DNA of 47,179 bases from Collinsella sp. An307 (GTDB taxonomy: Bacteria > Actinomycetota > Coriobacteriia > Coriobacteriales > Coriobacteriaceae): the NCBI RefSeq assembly GCF_002161805.1, contig NZ_NFIP01000012.1, forward strand, positions 1 to 47,179, written 5' to 3'. The notes beneath the pieces are model-generated. The model was not told the DNA's origin. It worked only from the letters and a program-made list of their open reading frames with translations, and searched no databases. Below, in pieces: positions 23,971 through 36,681 of this stretch. A program made the position numbers and the translations under genes. Position 1 is the first letter of the stretch. Every line of letters starts with the position of its first letter.

Positions 23971-24525
23971 GTGTCGAGAAAGCAGGATAGAAAGAAGCGT
24001 CGTCAGCGTGCCCTTGAGGATGTCCGCCTGAAGGAGCACCCCGAGCACACGACGAAGTTCTACTACGATGAGCAGCTGGTGCGCGGCGCCCGCGTGACCC
24101 GTTTCATGTTTGTGCGCTACACCTCGGCGTTCATCTTCTTCCTGAATCTTTCTTGGTTCATTCTTATCCTCTCGGTCGGTTCCTGGGGCTGCATCGTTCC
24201 TCTGTTCAACGCCCTCACCGCCGGCATCGCTCTTGTTGAGTGCATGGTTAGCGTGGCGCGCGATTACGAGGAACTCAAGTACGGCGAGAAGCTCTACCTC
24301 GTCTCGGTCGTGCTTACCGCCCTGGTTGCCGTGTTCACCCTCGTGATGGGACGGGAGTTGTTCTTCCCGTTCCTGACGCTTCCGGTGTACGGCGCCGTCT
24401 TTTGCCTTGTCAGCATCGCTGCAGAGCTTTTGGTCCTGCGTCGCCTCAAGAAGATGCGCGACCATACCGACAAGCGCTATGAGCGCTATGCCCGGGTCTC
24501 TGCAGAGGCATCCAATGTTTCCTGA
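23971..24525 (+). CDS. Membrane protein of unknown function inside the PTS operon
   Basis: A 184-residue protein with a basic N-terminus (SRKQDRKKRRQR) and four hydrophobic helices (about residues 50-70, 72-92, 108-128 and 134-156), ending in a basic tail. No known domain is recognisable. GTG 23971 has GGAGAGG upstream. It lies between IIB and IIC, which is an unusual place in lactose/cellobiose-family operons. It could assist or regulate the IIC permease, but nothing in the sequence proves that. It ends in TGA, and the IIC gene follows after 17 nt. Confidence 0.75.
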   Translation: MSRKQDRKKRRQRALEDVRLKEHPEHTTKFYYDEQLVRGARVTRFMFVRYTSAFIFFLNLSWFILILSVGSWGCIVPLFNALTAGIALVECMVSVARDYEELKYGEKLYLVSVVLTALVAVFTLVMGRELFFPFLTLPVYGAVFCLVSIAAELLVLRRLKKMRDHTDKRYERYARVSAEASNVS

Positions 24526-24542
24526 GAGGATGTGACTTTACA

Positions 24543-25886
24543 TTGTTCGAATTCCTTGAGAAGTATGTCATGGGCCCGATGACCACGATGGCCCAGTTCC
24601 GCATGGTCCGCGCCATTACCCAGGCCGGTATGTCCACCGTTGGTATCACCATCGTCGGTTCGATGTTCCTGGTTATCAACGTCCTGCCCCAGGCCTTCCC
24701 GGTCCTCGAGGGCATCTGGGACGTGTCGTTCAACCAGGTCACGAACATTTACATGCTCGCCAACTACGCAACGATCAGCTCCATCTCGCTCTACTTCCTG
24801 ATCGCCATTGCGTTCGAGTATGCGCGCATCCTGTCCGAAGAGGACGAGATTGGCATCAAGCCGATCAACGCCGTGCAGATCGCGCTGTTCTCTTACCTCA
24901 TGCTCATCCCGCAGCTTGAGATGGTCGACGGCGTCATCTCCCTCATGAGCAATCCTGAGGCTGGCGTCTTCAACGGTATGGCCACTGCCGCCGGTACCCT
25001 TGGCCGCTTCGGCTCCGCTGCGCTCTTCGTGACGTTCATCGTCTCGTTCTACTCCGTGCGCATCTACGCCATCTGCGTCCAGAAGCACATCGTCATCAAG
25101 CTTCCCGATGTCGTCCCCGCTGGCGTTGCGAACTCCTTCACCTCGCTCGTCCCGGTCGCGTTCGTCGCCATCGTGAACATGCTCATCCAGGGCGTGCTCT
25201 TCGCCTTCGGCACCAACATCTTCGACATCATCGCCATCCCCTTCGGCTTCATCACCTACATCTGCGACACGCTGCCTGGCCTCATCGTCATCCAGCTCCT
25301 CATCCACCTGCTCTGGGTCGTGGGTATTCACGGTGCCTCCATCATCGGCTCCTTCTACTCCGCGATTGCTCTTGCGAACATGGCTGAGAACGCCGCCGGT
25401 GGCCACATGTTCCTCGCTGGCGACCCGTTCAACCCGTTCGTCTACGCTGGTGGTTCGGGCGCTACGCTCTGCCTCGCCTTCATGCTCTGCTTCATCGCTA
25501 AGTCCGAGCAGCTGAAGGCCATCGGTAAGGCCGAGATCGTCCCGGCTCTCTTCAACATCAATGAGCCCATCCTCTTCGGTCTGCCGATCGTCTACAACCC
25601 CAACGTCATCGTTCCGTTCATCGCGGCTCCCGTTGTCTGCGTCATCCTCGCTTACTTCGAGTTCCAGGTCGGCCTCATCAGCCCCATCATCGCCTCTGCG
25701 CCTTGGTGCACGCCTGGCCCGCTGAACGCGTTCCTCGGCACTGGTGGTCACTTGCTTTCCGCCGCTATCTCGGTCGTGAACATCCTCGTTGCCGGTGCCA
25801 TCTGGTTCCCGTTCTTCAAGCGCTATGACAACAACCTCTACAAGGAGGAGCAGGAGAAGCTCGCTGCCGAGCAGGCTGCTGCGTAA
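24543..25886 (+). CDS. PTS lactose/cellobiose-family IIC permease
   Basis: A 447-residue membrane permease with about ten helices that moves the sugar while IIB phosphorylates it. Family blocks are visible: LWVVGIHGASIIGSFYSAI, AGGSGATLCLAFMLCF and NEPILFGLPIVYNPNVIVPFI. The N-terminus (FEFLEKYVMGPMTTMAQFRMVRAI) fits the family only if translation begins at the rare TTG 24543; no ATG lies before it in frame. The likely ribosome-binding site GAGAGG is 13 nt away, which is distant, so coupling to the preceding gene may matter. A strong terminator follows. Confidence 0.9.
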   Translation: MFEFLEKYVMGPMTTMAQFRMVRAITQAGMSTVGITIVGSMFLVINVLPQAFPVLEGIWDVSFNQVTNIYMLANYATISSISLYFLIAIAFEYARILSEEDEIGIKPINAVQIALFSYLMLIPQLEMVDGVISLMSNPEAGVFNGMATAAGTLGRFGSAALFVTFIVSFYSVRIYAICVQKHIVIKLPDVVPAGVANSFTSLVPVAFVAIVNMLIQGVLFAFGTNIFDIIAIPFGFITYICDTLPGLIVIQLLIHLLWVVGIHGASIIGSFYSAIALANMAENAAGGHMFLAGDPFNPFVYAGGSGATLCLAFMLCFIAKSEQLKAIGKAEIVPALFNINEPILFGLPIVYNPNVIVPFIAAPVVCVILAYFEFQVGLISPIIASAPWCTPGPLNAFLGTGGHLLSAAISVVNILVAGAIWFPFFKRYDNNLYKEEQEKLAAEQAAA

Positions 25887-25947
25887 GCGCTTCCGTCCCG
25901 TAACGGGCCATCGTAGGATTCAGCGCATGCTGAGCCCCTCACGATGA

Positions 25948-27525
<1,578 letters not shown>

Positions 27526-27556
27526 CGGCCCCTACGCTCCCGCGCTCTAGCAATCC

Positions 27557-27594
27557 GAAGATGGCTCGGGTCCTCCCGGGCCATCTTCTTGTTT
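27557..27594 (+). terminator. Terminator of the GH1 gene
   Basis: A 14-bp stem (GAAGATGGC-T-CGGG with CCCG-G-GCCATCTTC, one wobble pair) has a 4-nt loop and ends TTGTTT. It lies 31 nt past the stop and upstream of secA. Confidence 0.9.
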
Positions 27595-27721
27595 GTGCGT
27601 GGTTTATCCGTGCGTACACGCAACCTTCGCAACCGAGAGCCGCTTTAGGGATAGAGTAATCGCGTGTGAATCTGACCGTCGGCCGCTCAGCGTGCCGGCG
27701 TATGCGTGAAAAGGACCGCCC

Positions 27722-30631
<2,910 letters not shown>

Positions 30632-30636
30632 GCGCC

Positions 30637-31773
30637 ATGGCGGACGCTAGCGAGAAGGCCGTCGTCACGCCCGAGGAGCTCGACGCTCTGGAGGCGCGTC
30701 TCGACGAGGTCGAGAAGTACCTGCACCTGGACGAGAAGCGCGGCCGCGTGGCCGAGCTCGAGCGCGAGAGCGCCGCGCCCGGCTTTTGGGACGACGGCGA
30801 CCGCGCACGCACCCTCATGGCCGAGCTCTCCTCCGCGCGCGACGACGTGAACGCGGTCGAGGGTGCCCGCACCGCCCTCGGCGATGCCCGTACCGCCCTT
30901 GAGTTTGCCTCCGAGTCCGAGCCGGAGGAGGCGGCGGAGTTTGAGGCGGAGGCTACGGTCTCTGCCCGCTCGCTCGCACACGTCATCGACGAGCTCGAGC
31001 TCTCGAGCTGGTTCACCGGTGAGTTTGACCACGGTGACGCGATTCTCACCATCAAGCCCGGCCAGGGCGGTCTTGAGGCGCAGGACTGGACCTTCATGCT
31101 CTTCAAGATGTACATGAAGTACTGCGCCCGCCGAGGCTGGAAAGTCACGGTAAACGACTGCCCCGCGGCCGAGGTCATCGGCATCGACCGCGCCACCATC
31201 ACCGTCGAGGGCAAGGACGCCTTTGGCATGCTCCGCGCCGAGGCGGGCGTGCACCGCTTGGTGCGCATCAGCCCCACCGACGCCAAGAAGCGCCGTCAGA
31301 CCACGTTCGCCGGTGTCGAGGTCATCCCGGTGTTGCCGGACGACATCGACATCGAGATCGCGCCCGACGACATTCGCGTGGACGTGTACCACGCGAGCGG
31401 CCCCGGCGGCCAGGGCGTCAACACCACCGACTCCGCCGTGCGCGTGACGCACCTGCCCACGGGCATTGTGGTCACCTGCCAAAACGAGCGCAGCCAGATT
31501 CAGAACAAAGCTGCGTGCATGCAGATCCTCAAAGCGCGCCTCTACGAGCTCGAGCTCCAAAAGCGCGAGGACCAGCTGGATGAGATTCGCGGTCCCAAGA
31601 CCGAGATTGGCTTTGGCAACCAGATCCGCTCCTACGTGCTCTATCCCTACCAGATGGTGAAGGACCTGCGCACCGGCGTGGAGACGGGCAATGTCGAGAG
31701 CGTGCTTGACGAGGGCGACCTCGACCCGTTCATCATTGGCTACCACCGCTGGGCCACCGGTAACGCCGAGTAG
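30637..31773 (+). CDS. prfB: Peptide chain release factor 2, with a non-standard SPT tripeptide
   Basis: A 378-residue protein that releases finished polypeptides at stop codons. The N-terminal helical domain ([20 protein letters not shown]) and the C-terminal [23 protein letters not shown] are those of RF2. The catalytic GGQ is residues 257-259 (SGPGGQGVN). The stop-recognition loop, normally Ser-Pro-Phe in RF2, reads Ser-Pro-Thr at 212-214 ([16 protein letters not shown]); the DNA is agc-ccc-acc (31270-31278). RF1 has a Thr at the matching position. No in-frame TGA or programmed frameshift occurs near the start, unlike many prfB genes. ATG 30637 follows secA closely. A terminator follows. 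Confidence 0.93.
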   Translation: MADASEKAVVTPEELDALEARLDEVEKYLHLDEKRGRVAELERESAAPGFWDDGDRARTLMAELSSARDDVNAVEGARTALGDARTALEFASESEPEEAAEFEAEATVSARSLAHVIDELELSSWFTGEFDHGDAILTIKPGQGGLEAQDWTFMLFKMYMKYCARRGWKVTVNDCPAAEVIGIDRATITVEGKDAFGMLRAEAGVHRLVRISPTDAKKRRQTTFAGVEVIPVLPDDIDIEIAPDDIRVDVYHASGPGGQGVNTTDSAVRVTHLPTGIVVTCQNERSQIQNKAACMQILKARLYELELQKREDQLDEIRGPKTEIGFGNQIRSYVLYPYQMVKDLRTGVETGNVESVLDEGDLDPFIIGYHRWATGNAE

Positions 31774-31812
31774 GGCTTTTCGGGGCACGTCTTTTTGCTG
31801 TTCAGCTTTGGA

Positions 31813-31839
31813 GGCACGGTCCAAAAGACCGTGCCTTTT
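31813..31839 (+). terminator. secA-prfB operon terminator
   Basis: A perfect 9-bp stem (GGCACGGTC with GACCGTGCC) has a 5-nt loop and is followed by TTTT. It lies 40 nt after the prfB stop. Confidence 0.9.
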
Positions 31840-31987
31840 CGCTTTGCACCGATCTGGCGCACCCTACAGCTCGGTTGTGTGGTAGGCAAAAACGGCCGCT
31901 CCGGACAGTTCGCGTCTAAAGTGGGCATCATAATTGCGGAGAGGGGAGTTTAGCCCCCTTTATTTCGGCCCTCCGCTGCGGTTTTTC

Positions 31988-32053
31988 ATGCGATATTCCG
32001 GCTGTACGCGCCCCTTCCTGAATTTGATGCCCATTTCGGGCATGAGATCGCAT
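31988..32053. other. Hairpin-rich element in the prfB-YitT gap
   Basis: The 464-nt gap 31840-32303 has no convincing gene. Within it, ATGCGAT (31988-31994) pairs with ATCGCAT (32047-32053), enclosing a perfect ATGCCC-N5-GGGCAT hairpin (32027-32043). An earlier stem (GCGGAG 31936-31941 with CTCCGC 31971-31976) precedes a T5. The layout suggests a structured RNA or repeat element; its function is unknown. Confidence 0.3.
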
Positions 32054-32210
32054 TTAGGGCGGCACAGAGGTTCTTGCGTGATTCAGCAGCCACCGCTTAC
32101 CTCCATACGGGCGAACCGGTCGGTCCTACCCCAAGCTCGGACGGTATCCCAGCGGCCCTGCGGGACGGCGCCCCCCTGCGGGACTGCGACGGGCGCCGCG
32201 GCGTCCGTGC

Positions 32211-32216
32211 TACAAT
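32211..32216 (+). promoter_or_regulatory. -10 element for the YitT gene
   Basis: TACAAT is a near-consensus -10, 88 nt before the start of the YitT gene. The -35 is poor. A GGCGCCC/GGGCGCC inverted repeat (32167-32173 and 32191-32197) spans the -35 region and could be an operator. Confidence 0.4.
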
Positions 32217-32303
32217 ACCTCCGGCATATTAAACGACCATGCGCCTGTTAGGGTACGGCGGCGCGCCGCGGCAAGCGGCGACCGTGCGCAGAAAGGACGG
32301 GCC

Positions 32304-33197
32304 ATGGTGTCCCGCAGTATCTCCGATCTCATCCGCTCGCAGTTTGTGCGTGACCTGCCGCTCGTGATATTTGGCTGCGCAATCGCGGCGCTCGCAACGG
32401 ACATGTTTCTCATCCCGCACGGCCTCGCCGCGGGTGGCGTGACCGGTATCGCGACCATCATCAACGAGCTCGCGGCGCGCCAGGGCATAAACCTGCCCGT
32501 CGGTATCCAGACCATCGTTATGAATGCCGCCATCATGCTTCTGGTGGTGCGCTCGGGCGGGGCGCTCTACGCCATTCAGACGGCAACGGGCTTTGTGTTC
32601 TTTGGTATCTTCTGCGACCTCTTCGCGCCCTTTGTGGTGCCGCTCGCGCACACCGAGCTTTTGGTGCCCGCGCTTTGGGGCGGTATCATCTTGGGTCTGG
32701 GCCTTGGCCTCTCCTTCCGTTGCGGCGTGTCGACGGGCGGCTCGGATACCGTCGCGCAGATCATCGCTCGCAAGTTCTCGCTGCCGCTCGGTTCGACCGT
32801 CATGGTGATCGATTGCCTCATCTGTGCGGCATCGGCCCCGGTCTTCTCGGTGGACAACGCCCTCGCCGCGGCGCTCTCCATGGTGGTGACCGGCCTTGTG
32901 CTCGATCGCGTGGTCGACGGCGGCAACAGCCAGCGCGCCGCCTTCATCATCTCCGAGCGCTACGAGGCGATCGCGCACGACATCCTCCACGGCCTCGAGC
33001 GCGGCGTCACCCGTATTCAGGCACGCGGCGAGTGGACGGGCGAGGAGCGCCCCATGCTCTTCGTGATCCTTGACAAGCGCGAGATCCAGATGCTCAAGGC
33101 CGTCGTCGCCGAGCACGACAAGAACGCCATCATGGTCATCTCCGACGTGAACGAGGCGCTCGGCGAGGGCTTTGGCGAACTGGGCCAGGGCGTATAG
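32304..33197 (+). CDS. YitT-family membrane protein (DUF161/DUF2179)
   Basis: A 297-residue protein with five to six transmembrane helices (first about residues 17-38) and a C-terminal cytoplasmic DUF2179-like domain from about 210 (AAFIISERYEAIAHDILHGLERGVTRI). The membrane part shows FLIPHGLAAGGVTGIATI and SFRCGVSTGGSDTVAQII, both typical of YitT proteins. The family is widespread, and its substrate and exact role are unsettled. The start ATG follows AGAAAGGACG. It seems to be monocistronic; no terminator is obvious before the convergent gene at 33360. Confidence 0.88.
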   Translation: MVSRSISDLIRSQFVRDLPLVIFGCAIAALATDMFLIPHGLAAGGVTGIATIINELAARQGINLPVGIQTIVMNAAIMLLVVRSGGALYAIQTATGFVFFGIFCDLFAPFVVPLAHTELLVPALWGGIILGLGLGLSFRCGVSTGGSDTVAQIIARKFSLPLGSTVMVIDCLICAASAPVFSVDNALAAALSMVVTGLVLDRVVDGGNSQRAAFIISERYEAIAHDILHGLERGVTRIQARGEWTGEERPMLFVILDKREIQMLKAVVAEHDKNAIMVISDVNEALGEGFGELGQGV

Positions 33198-33359
33198 ACG
33201 GCCTATGAATGGCGCGCTCGCCCAAGCTAGCTTACGATTTGTCGGTTGCACTCGGGTTGCTTAGAGCTATTGAGAGCCACTTAGAACTGCCCAGAGGTAT
33301 CTCGGCTCTTCCTCTCTGCGATGCTCGAAGATGCGGGGGAAACGCGTTCGGCCGCCAGT

Positions 33360-33992
33360 TCAAAATCGCGCCTTCCAATAGGCGCTCGCGAGCTCGTGAT
33401 ATAGAGGCGAGTCGTAGGGGAGGTCGAGCTTGCGGCAGACGATGGGCCCCATGTCCTCGTAGATGACGGGGTCGGTGCTCAGTCCGATGAGTGTTCCCAC
33501 GTAGCGTTGCCCGTTGTATTCAAAGTTCCGGCTCTCGACCATAGGGTCAAAGGCTACGCTCAGCAACGTGATGAGCCCGAATGCGGCTATCGCAGCTAAC
33601 CACAGGACCCCGCGACGCACTACGCGCCCCGCGCTCGGAGGGGCGCCATTGACCGAACGTCCCGTTACGATAATGGTGCGTGCCAGCATGAAGGCGGTAA
33701 TCCAACCAGGCATGTAGATTGATATCGCGCGGAAGAACATCGTTCCGCAGTAACCCGCCGCATCAATGACGGCGCTGATGCAGATTCCAAGCACAAAGAT
33801 GCCGCCGAACCCCAGGACAGCTGCGAGGAGACGCTCCTCGCTAAGGAACGGCATTGTTATTGCTGAAAAGGCAACGCAGAGCAGAAATGCGAGCCAAAGC
33901 ACGGTGGGCCTCCTATAGATCCGGGCAGTTGCACGCGAGGATTCCTGCACCGCACCGATAACGGCATCAGCGGCATTTTGGAACACACCCAT
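33360..33992 (-). CDS. Membrane protein of unknown function, probably 5'-damaged
   Basis: A 210-residue reading with four hydrophobic segments (about residues 30-50, 58-78, 88-108 and 126-146) and a soluble C-terminus. No ribosome-binding site precedes ATG 33992. The same frame stays open upstream to 34121 with plausible protein sequence (VVEDYAPTGAVPNYWTGWGG) but no start codon, and then hits TAA. An out-of-frame ATG at 34129 (MRKHNF) would join this frame if one base were added near 34120-34124. So it may be a gene with a frameshift near its start, a degraded gene, or a sequence error. The region is lower in GC than its neighbours. It ends in TGA. Confidence 0.55.
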   Translation of the reverse strand: MGVFQNAADAVIGAVQESSRATARIYRRPTVLWLAFLLCVAFSAITMPFLSEERLLAAVLGFGGIFVLGICISAVIDAAGYCGTMFFRAISIYMPGWITAFMLARTIIVTGRSVNGAPPSAGRVVRRGVLWLAAIAAFGLITLLSVAFDPMVESRNFEYNGQRYVGTLIGLSTDPVIYEDMGPIVCRKLDLPYDSPLYHELASAYWKARF

Positions 33993-34183
33993 ATCAGGTG
34001 GATTGCCAAGCGATGCAAAAGCTGAGGCAAACCTAGGTGCAAGGTCGCCGCCCCATCCGGTCCAATAATTGGGGACAGCTCCTGTTGGGGCATAGTCCTC
34101 TACAACTGCCTGAAGTTGTGCTTACGCATACGATTATCTTGAAATGAGGGTAGCGAATTCGCGGCGCGCGTTTTTACCCAGAG

Positions 34184-34215
34184 TTCTTCCAAAAAAAAAA
34201 CAGCCGAATTATACT
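34184..34215 (+). promoter_or_regulatory. Promoter with an A10 tract in the spacer
   Basis: TATACT (34210-34215) is a good -10. A -35-like TTCTTC (34184-34189) lies 20 nt away, and the spacer contains ten A residues in a row (34191-34200). Loss of three A would bring the spacing to 17 nt. Such a homopolymer is rare in this GC-rich sequence and could change promoter spacing by slippage. Confidence 0.4.
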
Positions 34216-34297
34216 GAGAGTGACTGCCGGGATGTTCGTGCGACGGACGTCTGCGTTTTGCCGGCGCGAGCATCTACCTCTGGGTTGGGAGGAAGGA

Positions 34298-35698
34298 ATG
34301 GGGCTGCCAACGAGAAGGACGTTTCTGATGGGTTTGGCGGCGACCGGCGGAATTGCCCTGCAGGGATGCTCGGCACCTGTGACCGGCGGCAGCGAATCTG
34401 CCGACCTAGCAGGTTCCGAGGGCAATTCGAATGCCGGTCCTATGGATCTGCAAGTCGCCTGGGATACGCTACTGCTCTACGAGGGCATTACAACGGATGA
34501 TACGGAGCAACCGCTTTCGGTCCTGCGGTCAAATTTTGTCTTTAGCGCAAGCAACATGCTCGCAATCGGTGACAGGGTCTATGTCGGTGCGGGCGGTACG
34601 GTGTTTGGATTCACTCCGGAAACCGGGGAGGTCGCTCACCAGTTTTCCGTCGTAGACAGCGATGAGGAAGATCCCGTAGGGGACATCATGAGCATTGCTG
34701 CATCACAGGATGTGATGTATGCGGCAACGTCGGGAGGCTATGTCGTTGCGTTCGATGTCGCCTCGGGCGCGCAGCTGTGGGCGACGCTTTGCTGCTCGAC
34801 ACGTTCGCCGGGCATTACGTCATGGGGCGGTGGCGAGACGCTGTACTTTTCCGATGCTCCTTGGCGTTGTACGAGCTTGGCGATGGGCAGCACTGCGATT
34901 GTTGTCGGCTATTCGAGCTATCAGTTGGAAAACATGTCGTTGCTTGCCTGTGTTGAGGCGTCTACGGGTGTGGCGCGCTGGACCCGCCAGCTCGAGGGCC
35001 GCTTGGATACGGCCGGCGGTCTTGGGTATCCCGTTGCGGTGGATGCGGGCCTTCTCCTGCCCATGCCGGATGGCTCTGGTCTCGGTCTGCTGGGCATGCA
35101 GACGGGCGAGACGCTCGATTTTCTTGAGACGGACAGCCCCATCTACATGGGCCTTACCATGAGCGATGAGGGAGGGCTGCCGTGTTATTTCCAGTCCAAG
35201 CTTGGTACGCTCTATAAGGTGGACGTGGAGAACGGTGCGCTTGTGGCAGCGATTGCGCAAGACGCTTGCACGGATTCTGTCAAACGTGTTCCCTCGGGCG
35301 CGCGACCGCTTCTGGCGGACGGGCGTGTGATTGTGAACGCGGCAACGCAGGATGAAGATGCGAAGCGCTTCGACGGGGATTACAACCCGTCAGCAGGGGA
35401 GTGTGTGGTCTTTGATGCTGAGACGCTTGAGGTGCTAGAGCGTCATGATGCGCCGGAAATCGAGTCGACGCCCGTGCGTATGGGCGAGGGGATGTACTAC
35501 CTTGGCCGCGCCGGCATCTATTACGCAGCACTAGAGGGCGGCGTGCCGGGCGAGCCAGAGCTTGTAATTGATGCCGAGGGGCGTGACCGCGACGTATGGG
35601 AGCAGCAGCTACTTGCGGCGGACGGCATGCTCTACTTTGTGGGTGGGCCCTACGGCGAGCGGTGGCTGTACGCTATCGGCCCTGCGGATGAGGTCTAA
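34298..35698 (+). CDS. PQQ-like beta-propeller lipoprotein
   Basis: A 466-residue exported protein. The N-terminus has a twin-Arg signal (TRRTFLMGLAATGG) and a lipobox LQGC, then a Ser/Gly-rich linker. The mature part has repeated beta-propeller blades such as RVYVGAGGTVFGFTPETGEV, MYAATSGGYVVAFDVASGAQLW and LLACVEASTGVARW, as in PQQ-repeat proteins. Such proteins often serve as scaffolds or binding proteins at the cell surface; no catalytic motif is visible. ATG 34298 follows GGGAGGAAGGA; an in-frame start at 34220 has none. The promoter spacer contains an A10 tract. Confidence 0.8.
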   Translation: MGLPTRRTFLMGLAATGGIALQGCSAPVTGGSESADLAGSEGNSNAGPMDLQVAWDTLLLYEGITTDDTEQPLSVLRSNFVFSASNMLAIGDRVYVGAGGTVFGFTPETGEVAHQFSVVDSDEEDPVGDIMSIAASQDVMYAATSGGYVVAFDVASGAQLWATLCCSTRSPGITSWGGGETLYFSDAPWRCTSLAMGSTAIVVGYSSYQLENMSLLACVEASTGVARWTRQLEGRLDTAGGLGYPVAVDAGLLLPMPDGSGLGLLGMQTGETLDFLETDSPIYMGLTMSDEGGLPCYFQSKLGTLYKVDVENGALVAAIAQDACTDSVKRVPSGARPLLADGRVIVNAATQDEDAKRFDGDYNPSAGECVVFDAETLEVLERHDAPEIESTPVRMGEGMYYLGRAGIYYAALEGGVPGEPELVIDAEGRDRDVWEQQLLAADGMLYFVGGPYGERWLYAIGPADEV

Positions 35699-35797
35699 GA
35701 GAAGGCAAGGGGCTGCAAAAAGGGGGAGGTACCGCGGTTAAGGGGAAACCTCGGGACGTATATTGGAGCTGTCACGGAGAAAGAAAAGCGTTTTAAG

Positions 35798-35968
35798 GTG
35801 TTCGACGTGGTCGCGATTGTCTGCGGGCTTATCGGTGGGGAAGTAGTGGCGATGCTCTTTGCCCCAAACGGCCCCACGATCTCGCGCGTTATTGCTTGGC
35901 TAATCGGTGCGGTTGTTGTTACCGCGCTGATAGTCGTTGTCGGATCGTTGCTTCGTCGCAAGTCGTAG
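35798..35968 (+). CDS. Small two-helix membrane protein
   Basis: An uncertain small gene of 56 residues. It encodes two hydrophobic helices (VVAIVCGLIGGEVVAMLF and VIAWLIGAVVVTALIVVV) joined by APNGPTISR and ends LLRRKS. The pattern of hydrophobic and basic ends is what a real small membrane protein would show. GTG 35798 is the first usable start in frame, but the GGAGAAAG site is too distant; the open frame continues upstream without ATG. It could be part of the PQQ lipoprotein operon (the stop of that gene is 100 nt before) or a remnant. Confidence 0.45.
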   Translation: MFDVVAIVCGLIGGEVVAMLFAPNGPTISRVIAWLIGAVVVTALIVVVGSLLRRKS

Positions 35969-36014
35969 GCCAAGGTCGCATAAGACAAGCCGAGCCCGTA
36001 GCTGTGGTGGCTCA

Positions 36015-36037
36015 GTGAACGCGTCTCTTGTGCCGCC
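36015..36037 (+). repeat. Direct repeat, left copy
   Basis: This 23-nt stretch begins GTGAACGCG, then CTCTTG and CCGCC, and matches 36592-36614 at 20 of 23 positions. The two copies flank the four-helix membrane gene at 36067-36462. Possible origins are a duplication or a mobile-element footprint. Confidence 0.4.
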
Positions 36038-36066
36038 GGTCTCTCGCGCCGCTGCCCCGAGCATTT

Positions 36067-36462
36067 CTATCGTTTGGCGCGCGTCCAGTACACCGCTGAG
36101 AGGCCGAGGACGATGCCAAAGGCCAGTGCGCACATTTGGCCGAGCAACATGCCGGAAGCAATGTAGAACACGCATAGGGCGGCCGATAAAACGGCAAGCA
36201 CCGCGCCGACCACTTGACGTGCACGCTCCGGGAGTCGACCGACCACCAAGACGGTGAGGGCGAGGACGAGCGCGGCGCCAAGGAGATTTGTGGCCAGAAT
36301 CGCCTCGAGGCTGTACGCCTCGTTTGGTGGCTGGAAGTACCAGACGGTCCACCGCACCGCCACCGGCTCGGTGGCATAGGGCACGGCAAGGCAGACGTAT
36401 CCCCAAGAAAGCGCAATGACAAAGGCCTGAGCGCTTCGCTCAAGTGAGGTCGGGAGCTTCAC
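36067..36462 (-). CDS. Four-helix membrane protein of unknown function
   Basis: A 131-residue membrane protein with four hydrophobic segments (about residues 12-28, 52-74, 86-104 and 107-125) and an extracytoplasmic-type loop holding WYFQPPNEAY. No domain is recognised. The start is GTG 36462 with a GGGAGG site 4 nt away. It is flanked by a 23-nt direct repeat (36015-36037 and 36592-36614), which hints at insertion or duplication. It is monocistronic; no terminator is clear. Confidence 0.7.
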   Translation of the reverse strand: MKLPTSLERSAQAFVIALSWGYVCLAVPYATEPVAVRWTVWYFQPPNEAYSLEAILATNLLGAALVLALTVLVVGRLPERARQVVGAVLAVLSAALCVFYIASGMLLGQMCALAFGIVLGLSAVYWTRAKR

Positions 36463-36591
36463 GGTGCCTCCCTACAGTCGCAACGTAACCTTATCCGGCT
36501 CCTACCCAGCGCGATAGAAGCCATGCAACGGTCCATCGGATAATTCGGCGAGTGCGGGGGGTCACCGGCAAACGGTTGCCGTGACGGTTCT

Positions 36592-36614
36592 GTGAACGCG
36601 CCTCTTGCACCGCC
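36592..36614 (+). repeat. Direct repeat, right copy
   Basis: This is the second copy of the 23-nt repeat at 36015-36037 (20 of 23 positions equal). Just upstream lies a hairpin with arms GTCA-CGGCAA and TTGCCG-TGAC (36561-36585) whose function is unknown. Confidence 0.4.
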
Positions 36615-36681
36615 TGCGCACCATGCATGATGAAACGTTATATCGCGTGCTGCGACCATTAAATGTTGGTCGATATGGGAT

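Noticed and set aside
30637-30720. Programmed frameshift in prfB
   Set aside because: The frame is open from ATG without an early in-frame TGA or CTT-TGA slip site.
31929-31986. Independent small RNA with its own promoter after prfB
   Set aside because: CATAAT at 31929 would start transcription inside the first stem, and no -35 is seen; it is kept only as a hairpin in the gap.
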